Assembly (NCBI RefSeq): GCF_024606225.1
Contig: NZ_JAGRPU010000008.1
Location: forward strand, 99,607 to 163,606
From: Endozoicomonas sp. ISHI1
GTDB taxonomy: Bacteria; Pseudomonadota; Gammaproteobacteria; Pseudomonadales; Endozoicomonadaceae
Direction of reading: 5' to 3'
Length of the DNA stretch: 64,000 nucleotides
Below the pieces are notes generated by a model. That model worked only from the letters and a program-made list of their open reading frames with translations. It was not told the DNA's origin and searched no databases. This document shows, in pieces, positions 1-9,481 of this stretch. The position numbers and the translations under genes were made by a program. Every line of letters starts with the position of its first letter. Position 1 is the first letter of the stretch.

Positions 1-2121
1 GTTACTGAGGCATGAGGGCCCGTTGCCGCCTGTGGCTATGCGGTCTGACTCTCTGCAGGTTCGCATCAATAATGCCGACTCACTGTCACCATCATCGTAG
101 CTCTGGTTTAACTTAGGGGTGTTGTTAATGTAATCGGAGTTGTATTCGGCATCCAGAACCATACCGCTATAATTCTGGACCCCCGATATGGAGTAGCCAT
201 ACCTGAAACTGTTGGAGCCATTGAATGACGGGTCAAACAGACGCACGCTCAGATTATTGGTGGATGTGGTGATGGTATAAGAGGCTTCGGAGTCGGTATC
301 ACCATCTCCGCCAAAGGTTTCATCGGCCCAGCCTAAGCGCAAGGTAATGCTGTCAAGCAGGCCTGAACTGTCCAGGGTAAAGCTCTCTACCGTCTGGTCC
401 AGATGACGGCAGGGGCGATAGAGTGTTTCGTCAAAACCATCTGCATAGTCAATGGTCTGGCAGATTGGGGTCAGTGACACAGTTTTGCGGTTGCCGAGGC
501 CGTCAGGAACACCAAAGGTCAGTGTCGGAACTGTCTGAGCCAGTTCAACAGTATAAGTGGTAACCGTCTGGTTGCCCGCCAGGTTTGATCTCAGGTCGTG
601 GGTTCGCGCGTAGTGTGCCAGACCGGCCATATAATAGCTGCCTTCATAGTGCGGAACTTCAGGACAAATACCCCGGGCATCAGACAGGCCATTCAGGTTT
701 TTGGGTTCGCACTGTCGGATGCCACTGCTGCCGTTACTGCCGATGATGAAGGAGCCGGGAAACGAAAGACCAGGTTCAAGGTTACCGACATCATTGGTTA
801 ACCGGTCTAGTTGTGGGATCCCGGACGAGAGTATATCGCTAATATTGCTGTAGTCATCGCTATCGTAGGAGTTCTGTCCTGTCGATAACACAATAATGGC
901 GCAGTTGGCACAGCGGCTATCAACCGTAAATGGATCCTGCCAACCGGGTTTTGGTAATCCCAGGTCCGAACTCACACTGTAATCGGTAGAAGGTCCGGAT
1001 TCCCCTGCAAAGTAGCGGAGCGCTTCCAGGTAGATTTCTGACATGGGATTGCCCCAGTCTTTACAATTCACCGGGCTGCCAGAGCTGCAATTATATTTCT
1101 GGTCGGTGTAACTGTATTCCGAAATTCTGAAACGGTTGACGGTAGCCACCATGCCAGAATTGTTTATAAACTGCCCTGTGCTCTGATTGACTTCATCGCT
1201 GGCGAAAGAAATATTCTTGCGTATGACTCCGCCCTGAGTATTGCCGTCATAGCTGCCGGTAATGAGTCCAAACTTTACCTGGTCCTGATAGGTTTGAATC
1301 AGTCCCACCGGTTTTTTTGAGCTGCCATAGGTCTGGCAGCCACTATCGGTTGAGCCACTGTGACAGACATCGACCCTGACGTTGTAATCGGCATCCGATG
1401 AGCCCTGACAGCGAACCCGGTTTAAACCCGCCCAGTTTGGGTCATTGCTGCTTCTGACTCTCAACAGGGGAGCACCGTTCTGACTCTGGTTCAGATTACA
1501 GAGAGTAATGCTGGAAGTGTAAGGCGTGAAGTCATTGACATCCCCTCCCGTATAGATCTTGCTGAATGCATGGAAGTCGTAGGGGATTTCTGCCCTTTCC
1601 AGGGTAGTCAAGCCAGTGGTATCGGTCACTCTCATTCCGCCGTAGAGCACCTTACGGATCAGGTCGATCCGGGACATTGTCACCCAGTTTAAAAAGTTAC
1701 CACTCCAGGGTGCGCCTGACGTGGTGCAGCTATGGCCATTGGCTCCTGTTGCTCTTACAGAAGGTTGAAAACGACTGCTGCTGTAGGTGTAGCACCAGTC
1801 TGATTCAAAATATCCATAGTAATCAATGGTGTCTTTGTAGGTGGTATCTATTAAGCCATCACCGTCTACATCCGTGTAGTCGCTGTAGGCTTTTTTGAAA
1901 AGTTCGTGATCAAAGGAGAGCGCAAAGAGCACCAGAGGGGGGGAGCTGGTGGTTCCCTGACTGGGAGTTGCAGCATAGTCCGAGGAGGCTGCAATGGCCT
2001 GTTGCGAGCTCAATGCTTGTAGCAAGCATGTCAGTAAACAGATTGTTAGCCAAAGCCTGTGTGAGAACTGTTTTCTGGCTGAAAAAAATGCAGACAGGCT
2101 GATCCCTTTTGACACGAACAC
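1..2121 (-). CDS. pilY1: Type IV pilus tip/assembly protein PilY1, C-terminal end beyond the window
   Basis: Open reading frame on the minus strand with no stop down to base 1, so at least 707 codons. The GTG start at 2121 has AAGGA seven bases upstream. The N-terminus is a long signal peptide ending near the Ala-Ile-Ala-Ala before SSDYAA. A segment starting LFALSFDHELFKKAY follows, then the motif YYMAGLAHYARTHDLR and a TYTVELAQTV stretch, which are typical of the PilY1 N-terminal half. PilY1 sits at the pilus tip with the minor pilins and acts in pilus biogenesis, adhesion and surface sensing. It is last in the fimU-pilV-pilW-pilX-pilY1 order seen here. The calcium-binding beta-propeller expected in the C-terminus lies outside the window. 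Confidence 0.9.
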   Translation of the reverse strand, partial: MFVSKGISLSAFFSARKQFSHRLWLTICLLTCLLQALSSQQAIAASSDYAATPSQGTTSSPPLVLFALSFDHELFKKAYSDYTDVDGDGLIDTTYKDTIDYYGYFESDWCYTYSSSRFQPSVRATGANGHSCTTSGAPWSGNFLNWVTMSRIDLIRKVLYGGMRVTDTTGLTTLERAEIPYDFHAFSKIYTGGDVNDFTPYTSSITLCNLNQSQNGAPLLRVRSSNDPNWAGLNRVRCQGSSDADYNVRVDVCHSGSTDSGCQTYGSSKKPVGLIQTYQDQVKFGLITGSYDGNTQGGVIRKNISFASDEVNQSTGQFINNSGMVATVNRFRISEYSYTDQKYNCSSGSPVNCKDWGNPMSEIYLEALRYFAGESGPSTDYSVSSDLGLPKPGWQDPFTVDSRCANCAIIVLSTGQNSYDSDDYSNISDILSSGIPQLDRLTNDVGNLEPGLSFPGSFIIGSNGSSGIRQCEPKNLNGLSDARGICPEVPHYEGSYYMAGLAHYARTHDLRSNLAGNQTVTTYTVELAQTVPTLTFGVPDGLGNRKTVSLTPICQTIDYADGFDETLYRPCRHLDQTVESFTLDSSGLLDSITLRLGWADETFGGDGDTDSEASYTITTSTNNLSVRLFDPSFNGSNSFRYGYSISGVQNYSGMVLDAEYNSDYINNTPKLNQSYDDGDSESALLMRTCRESDRIATGGNGPSCLSN

Positions 2122-2149
2122 TGTGAAAATCCTTTTATGCGAAGTTAAC

Positions 2150-2710
2150 TCACCGTTTGTAGGTAGACTGTAACATGACCTGACTATTGAGGTTATCGAC
2201 TGAAGCGAGCACGGTTACACGATAAAGCTTTGACCAGTCAGAAGGGTTGGCAGGATTGGGGCTGACCCCAAACAGGGTTCTTGGAACATAGCAGAGAAAT
2301 TCTAAAATATAGCGGGCAGAGCTTCCTGAAGGCATGGTGGTGGCGGCAATGGTTTTGCCGGGGTCTTTCCAGAGCGCGGCGCTCTCCCAGGGACGGGCAT
2401 GTCCGGCCCGACAGCTGATAATACTGTTGCGGTCAGAGCCACTGAAGCAGAGGCCGTTACTGCAATCACCGGCGAATGTGTTGATGTCATTACAACTGTT
2501 TTGATTTTTGATACAGCGTTCGGCCTCCAGCAGAACGGTTTCCGCAGCGACGAAAGCGGCCTGATGAGTCCGGTAGCTGGCTGACATTCTCTGCTCAAGG
2601 CTTGAGAATTGCACTGCTGTCAGGGTTGCCATCACCATCAGGGTAAGAAAGATCATGGTGTAGAGCAGAGCGCTCCCGTTTTCATCATGATGTCTTCTGA
2701 TGCGGCTCAT
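2150..2710 (-). CDS. pilX: Type IV pilus minor pilin PilX
   Basis: 186 residues. A short basic leader is followed by a hydrophobic helix (GSALLYTMIFLTLMVMATLTA) and the PilX N-terminal pattern with FVAAETVLLEAE further on. This is the usual N-terminal domain of PilX, a minor pilin of the pilus-tip priming complex. The ATG overlaps the pilW stop (ATGA), which indicates translational coupling. The PilX start codon of the leader has no clear Gly-Phe-Thr-Leu prepilin cleavage motif; the site is probably Gly before Ser-Ala-Leu-Leu. Pilus-tip role is from family knowledge. Confidence 0.85.
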   Translation of the reverse strand: MSRIRRHHDENGSALLYTMIFLTLMVMATLTAVQFSSLEQRMSASYRTHQAAFVAAETVLLEAERCIKNQNSCNDINTFAGDCSNGLCFSGSDRNSIISCRAGHARPWESAALWKDPGKTIAATTMPSGSSARYILEFLCYVPRTLFGVSPNPANPSDWSKLYRVTVLASVDNLNSQVMLQSTYKR

Positions 2711-3762
2711 GATTCCCCTCTGTTTCTCAAGGCCATGGTCATGACGTATTCCTTTCGCAAAAAACGATCCGACTGAGCAACCTGTACACCATCAAAAAGA
2801 TAGGTTCTTGGGGGCGCCGGTGAAGGTGCCGGAGCAGGGAGAATTTCTGTTTCACTGCGCGTCAGCAGATGAATGCGGATGGAGGTGGCCTGTAGCCAGT
2901 CAGCATGGCGAAAACTTCGATCACCGGCACTGATATAGCGGTTAGCAACCCCATCGTTATCGGTATCCAGACCATAATGAATTCGAATATCTTCAATACC
3001 ATCCACGATGGCCAGCGCTGTGGGGTTGCCTGCTTCTTTTCTGAACAGGGTCGGCAGTCCGTTATCCGGTTTTACAAAATAACTCACAGATTCCAGCGGC
3101 TTCAGATAACCCGGGTTAAATGACAGAGCGCCGGTAGGGGTTGAACCATCATAACAACGAAAGCTGCCCTTGAGTTGATTGACACAATTGCTGAAATCGC
3201 CGCCACCGCTGGTGGTATGGGTGACTGTGCTGCCACTGATGGAACTCAGGGCTATCAGAGCTACCTGAGAACAGTCTTGACGGGTGATGGCAGCAGCATG
3301 GCCTACTGACAGGGTTGAGCCGATGTTGCGGTCCAGTGTCAGAGTCGATGTGGAGGTGTCATGGTGGGTTACGGAGAAAACAATGTCGGGATTAACCTTA
3401 AAGATCAGCAGGCTTTCCGAGGTGGCCTGAGCGTCCATCTTTGACCGGGTGTCAGAAAGGTTCAATCCCTGAATAGGTTGTTCAGCGGTGAGCCATTCAT
3501 GGCTGGCACTATTTTGAAGCAGGGCATTTCCAATAGAAGTTTCTCTATTGCAGCCTGTGTATCCTGCTACACGGACGTCACTCGAAATGGAGCTTACGGC
3601 AATTCGTGCTGCTTCCTGCATCAGTCCCAGCTGAAAGTTCAATCGATTGGAATTATTGCTGCTCAGAAAGACCTGAGTGACTGAGGCAATGATCAAAATG
3701 CCCAATAACATGGCAATCATCAGTTCAATCAGGCTGAGTCCCTTCTGCTTGATGTGGTTCAT
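2707..3762 (-). CDS. pilW: Type IV pilus minor pilin PilW
   Basis: 351 residues. It begins with a prepilin signal (KQKGLSLIELMIAMLLG) with Gly before the hydrophobic helix and Glu at mature position 5, so it is a PilD substrate. The region RVAGYTGC after the first helix is typical of PilW. It belongs to the minor-pilin complex that starts pilus assembly. The gene lies three bases after pilV and overlaps pilX by four bases, so it is the middle of the operon. Confidence 0.88.
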   Translation of the reverse strand: MNHIKQKGLSLIELMIAMLLGILIIASVTQVFLSSNNSNRLNFQLGLMQEAARIAVSSISSDVRVAGYTGCNRETSIGNALLQNSASHEWLTAEQPIQGLNLSDTRSKMDAQATSESLLIFKVNPDIVFSVTHHDTSTSTLTLDRNIGSTLSVGHAAAITRQDCSQVALIALSSISGSTVTHTTSGGGDFSNCVNQLKGSFRCYDGSTPTGALSFNPGYLKPLESVSYFVKPDNGLPTLFRKEAGNPTALAIVDGIEDIRIHYGLDTDNDGVANRYISAGDRSFRHADWLQATSIRIHLLTRSETEILPAPAPSPAPPRTYLFDGVQVAQSDRFLRKEYVMTMALRNRGES

Positions 3763-3765
3763 GAT

Positions 3766-4242
3766 TTATAGAGTGCTCCTGAGAATCACCTGGCGGCGGG
3801 TCTGCTGTCCTTTGCTGTCATCAAAGAAGATCGTGATGGTGTAGTTCCGGCCCTCTGGTACATCGGTTTTGACAATTGAACCGTCTGAATCGGGGAGCTG
3901 GGCGTCCAGAATGAACTTCCATTGCGCAATGTCATAACGGGCTAACTCAGCGGGTGTGCAATCTGCGGTGTCGCAATCATTAGGATAAGCAGCGGGCGCA
4001 TTGCCGACACTGGCCGAATAACCGGGCCCGTTAAGTGCGTAGACCGGGTTGGCTTTGATCCTGTCGAGCATGTCGTAGGCAAGGATGTTGGATAGGGAAT
4101 TGAGATAGGCAATGTTGTTGTAACTGATGCTTCGGGTCTGTAAAGCGGCCATACCTAAGAGGCCAGAAGCCAGAATGACGACTGTGATCAGAACTTCTAC
4201 CAGGGTCATGCCTGCTTGGGAACGTCCTGAATTCATGGACAA
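3766..4242 (-). CDS. pilV: Type IV pilus minor pilin PilV
   Basis: 158 residues with the prepilin motif AGMTLVEVLITVVILASGLLG and the following AALQTRS and LSNILAYDMLDRIKANP segments, all typical of PilV (PulG/PilV family, type IV pilus modification protein). The start overlaps the end of fimU by ten bases. It is a minor pilin of the tip complex; processing by PilD (encoded at 9482-10354) is expected. Confidence 0.88.
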   Translation of the reverse strand: MSMNSGRSQAGMTLVEVLITVVILASGLLGMAALQTRSISYNNIAYLNSLSNILAYDMLDRIKANPVYALNGPGYSASVGNAPAAYPNDCDTADCTPAELARYDIAQWKFILDAQLPDSDGSIVKTDVPEGRNYTITIFFDDSKGQQTRRQVILRSTL

Positions 4243-4799
4243 ACCACTGAGTTGGCGGAGCGTACTCTACCAGACAGGTTAATGGTAACACCTCTGGCGA
4301 TCTTCGATGTTGTCAGACTGTCGCAAATAAGAAAGTTGCCTGAACTGGTGTTGTTGACGGTGCCATCTCCCTGAAACACGATTGGCGTGCTGTTACTCCA
4401 GGTAATTGAGGCGATAGATTCTATTGTCTGTGAGCGTCTCAAGGTATCGACTCCTGCGTCAAATACGCCGTTACTGTTTTCATCGGTGAAAATGACCCAG
4501 CCTTGACTCCAAAGGGTTGGATCTGCTGCGCAGGTAGTCCCGTCAGTGGATGCACAGGCGATGGTATTGCTGCCGGTTTTAACGGCTTCACTGCGGGCGT
4601 AGAGCAGGTTTGAAAGGAGGTTTTGCTGAATGTTTGAGAAACGAATGGTGTTCGAGACTTCCCTCAGTTGTGGCAGTCCCATGGCAACAATAATCCCGGC
4701 GATCAACAGAGTGATCATCAGCTCAATTAATGAAAATCCTTTTTCTCCAGGCTCAGGGCTGTTTTTTGCCCCGGGCTCAAGGCTGTTTGAGTGCCCCAT
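4233..4799 (-). CDS. fimU: FimT/FimU-family minor pseudopilin, first gene of the minor pilin operon
   Basis: 188 residues. The prepilin cleavage motif EKGFSLIELMITLLIAGI is at residues ~19-36, and LLYARSEAVKTGS follows, which is the GspH/FimT signature. The position upstream of pilV-pilW-pilX-pilY1 matches fimU. The leader before the cleavage site is longer than usual and contains a short repeat (SLEPGAKNSPEPGEKG). The promoter should lie in the 195-bp gap to the divergent fimX-like gene. Confidence 0.83.
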   Translation of the reverse strand: MGHSNSLEPGAKNSPEPGEKGFSLIELMITLLIAGIIVAMGLPQLREVSNTIRFSNIQQNLLSNLLYARSEAVKTGSNTIACASTDGTTCAADPTLWSQGWVIFTDENSNGVFDAGVDTLRRSQTIESIASITWSNSTPIVFQGDGTVNNTSSGNFLICDSLTTSKIARGVTINLSGRVRSANSVVCP

Positions 4800-5012
4800 G
4801 AGATCTGACCGGTTTTTAGCGTTTATCTGATCAGTTTAGAAGTGGATTTTGATGATTCGGGTGAAGGGGTAGAGAACCTGCGGAATTATTATCAAAGCAG
4901 CCAATGAGATAAAAACAGGGATGGTTTTTTGACAGGGGGCTAATGATTTCGGCCGCATGGCAGTTATAAGAATGAGATAACCCTTAAACTCTCGTTGAAT
5001 CAGGTCAATGTC

Positions 5013-7103
5013 ATGGAGCAGGAAAACAGGGATACCATCCGGCTGCTCATAGTGGATACTTCCTCTGAAGAAGCTGAGGCACTGCTTAATGTTTATCGGG
5101 ATGCCGGATACCCGACCCGTGCTCATCATGTCACTTCTATAAAGAGTCTGGAAGAAGCTCTGTCTGGTCATCAGAAATGGGATTTGATGATTATCTCTTC
5201 AGCCGAGCTGCCAGAGGGATTAACGATCAGTTCAGTGCTTGATCGGGTTGACCAGCAGGGCAGGGACATTCCTTCGATAGTATTGTCAGAACAACCGGAA
5301 GAAGAACAGTTGCAATGGCTCAAGCTGGGAGTAAGAAGTGTTATTGCTCAAGACAATGATGAACTGCTTCTGCTGACTTCTGATCGGGAAATTGCCGACC
5401 TTAACGCCCGCCGTCACCATCGACTGATGAGCGTTGCCCTGAATGAATCAGAGAAACAGAGACGTCACCTGTTGGACGATCAGGTGGATGCCATCATCTA
5501 TATCAGTGAAGGTCAGGTTAAATACTCAAACCCGGCATTCAATGAGCTGGTGGGTCTGGATGGCAATGCCAGTCTTCTCGGTAAACCCTTTACTGATCTG
5601 GTGGCGGGAAAAGATCGCAGGGAAGTGGGTGATTTCCTGAACAGTATCGAAGACAGTGGCCGGGCCCTGGCAGCGATTCAGTGTCCGTTGCTGGCAGTTC
5701 AGGATAATGAAGTGCCTGTCAGGGCTATAGTCAGTCCTACTTCCTTTGAGGGACGTTATACACTGAGTCTGCTGGTTAGGCTCCAGGAAACTGAAGAGGC
5801 CTCGGATGTTGAGCATAAAGACGTCGAAGTGGCCCGTCTTGATAGCGAAACCCATCTCTATGATAAAGAAGCTTTCAAAGAGCAGATGGATGTTGCCATG
5901 CAGAGAGTGGTTGCGGGTAAAGACCAGTTTGCCTTGCTTTGTATTACTCTCGATTCACTGCGTGCGCTTCATGCCAAAGGCGGTAAAAGAGTCAGCCAGC
6001 CCTATTATAAAGAAGTCAGTTCACGTCTTGGTTTGGAGTTAATAGAACATCAAGCTGCCAGTTGGAGCGGTGACTGTATCATGGCTTTGGTGAAAGCCAG
6101 TGATGAAAAGTCGGTGCGGGAATTGGCCGATCAAGTCATTAAAGCGGTTACACAAGAGACGGTCACACTGGGCAGCAATGAGCTTCCGGTCAGGCTGAGT
6201 CTGGGTAGTGTCATGCTGACCGATTCCAACAGTGATCCTGATACTCAGTTGGTCAGAGCTCGCCATGCTGCTATTCAGGCCCAAAAAGAAGGCGGCGGAA
6301 AACTTTGTTTCTATCAGAAACGTAAGGTTAATGCGGTCAGTTCGGTTGAGAAGCATCTGGCAGGAATGGTCAGCCAGGCTCTGAAAAATGACAATTTTAA
6401 ATTGAAATATCAACCAGTGGTCAGTTTGAAAGGTTCTTCTGAAAAGCACTTTGAAGTTCAGTTGCGTATGGTGGATACCAGAGGTCGTGAACATGACTCA
6501 GTGACATTTAGAAATAAGCTGGACAAAAATGCTCTCTGGAGCAAAGTCGATCGCTGGCAGGTCATAGAAGCAGGAAAAGAGCTTCTGAGCAGAACCCAGA
6601 ATAAGGATAACATCCGACTCTTCATGCATCTTGGCGGCAATGCCATTCTGGAGAAAGAGTTTTTGCCCTGGTTGGGCGTTGCACTCAAGGCGGCAGCTAT
6701 GCCTGCTTCGTCGGTGATTGTGGAAATCAGTGAACAGAATATTGTCCGCTTCAATAAACAGGCTCCGGACTTTTTCAAGGCGGTCAAGGCGCTGGGTTGC
6801 AGTACCGGAGTGAGTGAATTTGGCTGCAGTTTGAACCCTATGGAAACCATTGCGCCAATGGCGGTGGATTATGTCAAGGTTGATCCTTCTTTCACTAAAG
6901 ATCTAACCAGCGAAAATCAGGGTAAAGAACTCAAGAAAATGGTCCTCGCTTTATCGGAAAAGGGGCAGAAAGTGATCGTTCCTCAGGTTCAGAGTGCTGT
7001 TGAGATGGCCCCGCTGTGGCATACCGGTGTCGATTTCATCCAGGGCGACTTCCTTCAGGAGCCTGTGGAACATATGGACTTTGATTTTGAGGGGGACTTC
7101 TAG
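5013..7103 (+). CDS. fimX: FimX-like regulator: receiver-like, PAS, degenerate GGDEF and EAL domains
   Basis: 696 residues from the ATG at 5013; a TTG at 4995 is also possible. It has an N-terminal receiver-like domain (IRLLIVDTSSEEAEALL, residues ~8-120), a PAS domain (~150-270), a GGDEF-like domain (~280-435) and an EAL-like domain (~445-695). The GGDEF position reads WSGDCIMA and the EAL position reads FEVQLRM, so neither catalytic motif is intact. This is the pattern of FimX, a c-di-GMP receptor that promotes type IV pilus assembly at the cell pole rather than an active cyclase or phosphodiesterase. It is divergent from the minor pilin operon, which supports a pilus role. The gene symbol rests on architecture and context. 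Confidence 0.72.
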   Translation: MEQENRDTIRLLIVDTSSEEAEALLNVYRDAGYPTRAHHVTSIKSLEEALSGHQKWDLMIISSAELPEGLTISSVLDRVDQQGRDIPSIVLSEQPEEEQLQWLKLGVRSVIAQDNDELLLLTSDREIADLNARRHHRLMSVALNESEKQRRHLLDDQVDAIIYISEGQVKYSNPAFNELVGLDGNASLLGKPFTDLVAGKDRREVGDFLNSIEDSGRALAAIQCPLLAVQDNEVPVRAIVSPTSFEGRYTLSLLVRLQETEEASDVEHKDVEVARLDSETHLYDKEAFKEQMDVAMQRVVAGKDQFALLCITLDSLRALHAKGGKRVSQPYYKEVSSRLGLELIEHQAASWSGDCIMALVKASDEKSVRELADQVIKAVTQETVTLGSNELPVRLSLGSVMLTDSNSDPDTQLVRARHAAIQAQKEGGGKLCFYQKRKVNAVSSVEKHLAGMVSQALKNDNFKLKYQPVVSLKGSSEKHFEVQLRMVDTRGREHDSVTFRNKLDKNALWSKVDRWQVIEAGKELLSRTQNKDNIRLFMHLGGNAILEKEFLPWLGVALKAAAMPASSVIVEISEQNIVRFNKQAPDFFKAVKALGCSTGVSEFGCSLNPMETIAPMAVDYVKVDPSFTKDLTSENQGKELKKMVLALSEKGQKVIVPQVQSAVEMAPLWHTGVDFIQGDFLQEPVEHMDFDFEGDF

Positions 7104-7214
7104 TGGCTGACGCAGCCTCCCCGTAATCAAGGAAGATTTTGAGTTTTACACTGACTGCAACATCGTTGAAAATAGCCGGCTCACAGATTGAAGATTAAGA
7201 GATCAGGCTTTTTA

Positions 7215-8837
7215 ATGTCAGCAAAGCTCAATATCGTCATGGCCCAGCTTAACCTCAAAGTGGGTGATATAGACGGCAACACCCAGCGGGTGATCGAATC
7301 GGCTGAAGAAGCGCGTGATCAGCATCAGGCCGATCTGGTGGTTTTTCCTGAACTGACACTCTGCGGGTATCCACCTGAAGATCTGTTACTCAGGCCCAGT
7401 ATGGTGTTGAGAATTGAGCAGGCTATCAGCAAGCTCGGTGTGGTCAAAGGTATTGATCTGGTGATTGGATTACCTGCCATGGGAGCACATGGTCTGGAAA
7501 ATCAGGCAGTGGTCCTTAGAGACGGTCAGGTGATGGCCCGATACGCAAAACAACATCTGCCTAACTACCAGGTATTCGATGAGAAGCGCTACTTCATGTC
7601 GGGACATGAACCCTGCGTCTATGAGTGTAAAGGGGTAAAACTGGCTCTGACTGTCTGTGAAGATCTCTGGTATCCCTCATCCGCTCAGCAGGCTGCAGAT
7701 GCCGGGGCGGAGCTGGTTCTGAGCCTCAACGCTTCCCCCTTTCATAAAGATAAACACACTATCCGTTACCAGACCATCCGCAACCGTTGTCTAGAAACGG
7801 GTCTTCCCGTGCTTTATGTCAACCTCCTGGGTGGACAGGATGAGCTGGTGTTTGATGGTGGCTCTTTTGCCATGAACGGCAATGGACAGGTCGCTGTCAG
7901 GGCCGATTACTTTGCCGAAGGTCTCTACAAAACCTGTTTCGACATAGCAGACAAGACGTTTGATCAGGAAGACGTTGCCGAGCTGCCTGGCCTGCACGAA
8001 CGAGTCTACAATGCTCTGGTCACGGGAGTTCGTGACTATGTGAATAAAAATGGCTTTAAAGGGGTTGTGTTAGGTTTATCCGGTGGGATTGATTCTGCCT
8101 TGACTCTGGCCATTGCCACCGACGCTTTGGGCGCCGAACGGGTTCAGGCGGTTATGATGCCTTTCCGCTATACCTCAAACATGAGTCTCGAAGATGCCCG
8201 GGAAGAAGCCGAAATTCTGGGTGTCGATTATTCCGTCATGCCTATTGAGCCGATGTTTGATGCGTCTATGTCAATGCTGAGTTCTCAGTTTGAGAATACC
8301 CGAAAAGACACCACAGAAGAAAACCTCCAGTCCCGTTGCCGGGGCGTCATGCTGATGGCCATTTCCAACAAGAAAGGTTACATGGTCCTCACTACCGGCA
8401 ATAAGAGTGAAATGGCGGTAGGCTATGCCACGCTCTATGGCGATATGTGCGGTGGTTACAATGCTCTGAAAGATGTACCAAAAACGCTTGTCTTTGAGTT
8501 GTCCGAGTACCGTAACTCTCTGGGTTATGTTATTCCGCAACGGGTGATTGATCGTCCACCTTCTGCCGAACTCGCACCTGATCAGGTAGACGAAGACAGT
8601 CTGCCTCCCTACGACGAGCTGGATCGAATCATCGAAATGTATGTGGAAGAAGATAAAAGCGCTGAAGCCATTATCGATTCCGGCTTTGACCGGGATACTG
8701 TCTATCGGGTGTTGCGTCTGATTGATGTTAATGAATTCAAACGTCGGCAGGCGGTGGTGGGGGTTCGTATTACGCCCCGCGGTTTTGGACGTGACCGCCG
8801 TTACCCGATTACCAACGGCTGGCGTCCGGGTATTTGA
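7215..8837 (+). CDS. nadE: Glutamine-dependent NAD+ synthetase
   Basis: 540 residues from the ATG at 7215 (MSAKLNIVMAQLN); a TTG 27 bases upstream lacks support. The N-terminal nitrilase-type glutaminase domain shows Glu in VVFPELTLCGYPPEDLL, the Lys of RYAKQHLPNY and the Cys of LTVCEDLWYP. The C-terminal ATP-pyrophosphatase domain has the P-loop VLGLSGGIDSALTLAI and TTGNKSEMAVGYATLYGD. It amidates deamido-NAD with glutamine and ATP in the last step of NAD synthesis in the cytosol. Length is that of the two-domain bacterial form. Confidence 0.95.
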   Translation: MSAKLNIVMAQLNLKVGDIDGNTQRVIESAEEARDQHQADLVVFPELTLCGYPPEDLLLRPSMVLRIEQAISKLGVVKGIDLVIGLPAMGAHGLENQAVVLRDGQVMARYAKQHLPNYQVFDEKRYFMSGHEPCVYECKGVKLALTVCEDLWYPSSAQQAADAGAELVLSLNASPFHKDKHTIRYQTIRNRCLETGLPVLYVNLLGGQDELVFDGGSFAMNGNGQVAVRADYFAEGLYKTCFDIADKTFDQEDVAELPGLHERVYNALVTGVRDYVNKNGFKGVVLGLSGGIDSALTLAIATDALGAERVQAVMMPFRYTSNMSLEDAREEAEILGVDYSVMPIEPMFDASMSMLSSQFENTRKDTTEENLQSRCRGVMLMAISNKKGYMVLTTGNKSEMAVGYATLYGDMCGGYNALKDVPKTLVFELSEYRNSLGYVIPQRVIDRPPSAELAPDQVDEDSLPPYDELDRIIEMYVEEDKSAEAIIDSGFDRDTVYRVLRLIDVNEFKRRQAVVGVRITPRGFGRDRRYPITNGWRPGI

Positions 8838-8871
8838 TGGTCTGAACAAACCCGGACTACCCCGGTCGCGC

Positions 8872-9474
8872 TTATGCGTTTGCCAGAGCCATATAGGTCT
8901 GGTGAACCTCATCCAGTTGTTTAAACAGCTGCTCCAGCGAGCCGCTGTTATCAACCACGTCGCTGGCTTTCTCCAACCTCTGTTTACGGGAAGCCTGTCT
9001 CGCCATAATAGCCCGGGTTTGTTCTTTGCTCATGCCGTCGCGGCTCATGGTTCTTGCCAACTGAGTGTCTTCAGGAACATCGACAACCAGGATACGTTGG
9101 GTGAGCAAGTGTTGATCTGTTTCTACCAGAAGCGGCGAAACCATGATGGTGTAAGGAGACTCGGACGCTTCCAGTTCCTGAATAATCTGATGACGAATCA
9201 AAGGGTGCAGCAACTGTTCCAGCCATAAACGTTCGCTGTCGTCATTAAAAATAATGTCCCTGAGCTTTCTTCGGTCCAGAGTGCCTTCGTCAGTAAGAAT
9301 ATCCTGACCATGTCTTTCTGCAATTTTCTGCAGAGCTGGCTGACCGGGTTCCACCACTTCTCTTGAAGCCTGGTCCGCATCCACTACGGTAATACCGAGA
9401 CTGGAAAAGTAGTCGGTAACGGCGGTTTTACCACTGCCGATGCCGCCCGTTACGCCAATAACCAACTTACTCAT
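8872..9474 (-). CDS. coaE: Dephospho-CoA kinase
   Basis: 200 residues starting at MSKLVIGVTGGIGSGKTAV with the P-loop GGIGSGKT, then VVDADQASREVV and the HPLIR segment. It phosphorylates dephospho-CoA in the last step of coenzyme A synthesis. It starts eight bases after the pilD stop, as in the pilB-pilC-pilD-coaE cluster of pseudomonads, so it is probably cotranscribed with pilD. Confidence 0.95.
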   Translation of the reverse strand: MSKLVIGVTGGIGSGKTAVTDYFSSLGITVVDADQASREVVEPGQPALQKIAERHGQDILTDEGTLDRRKLRDIIFNDDSERLWLEQLLHPLIRHQIIQELEASESPYTIMVSPLLVETDQHLLTQRILVVDVPEDTQLARTMSRDGMSKEQTRAIMARQASRKQRLEKASDVVDNSGSLEQLFKQLDEVHQTYMALANA

Positions 9475-9481
9475 GTTCAGC

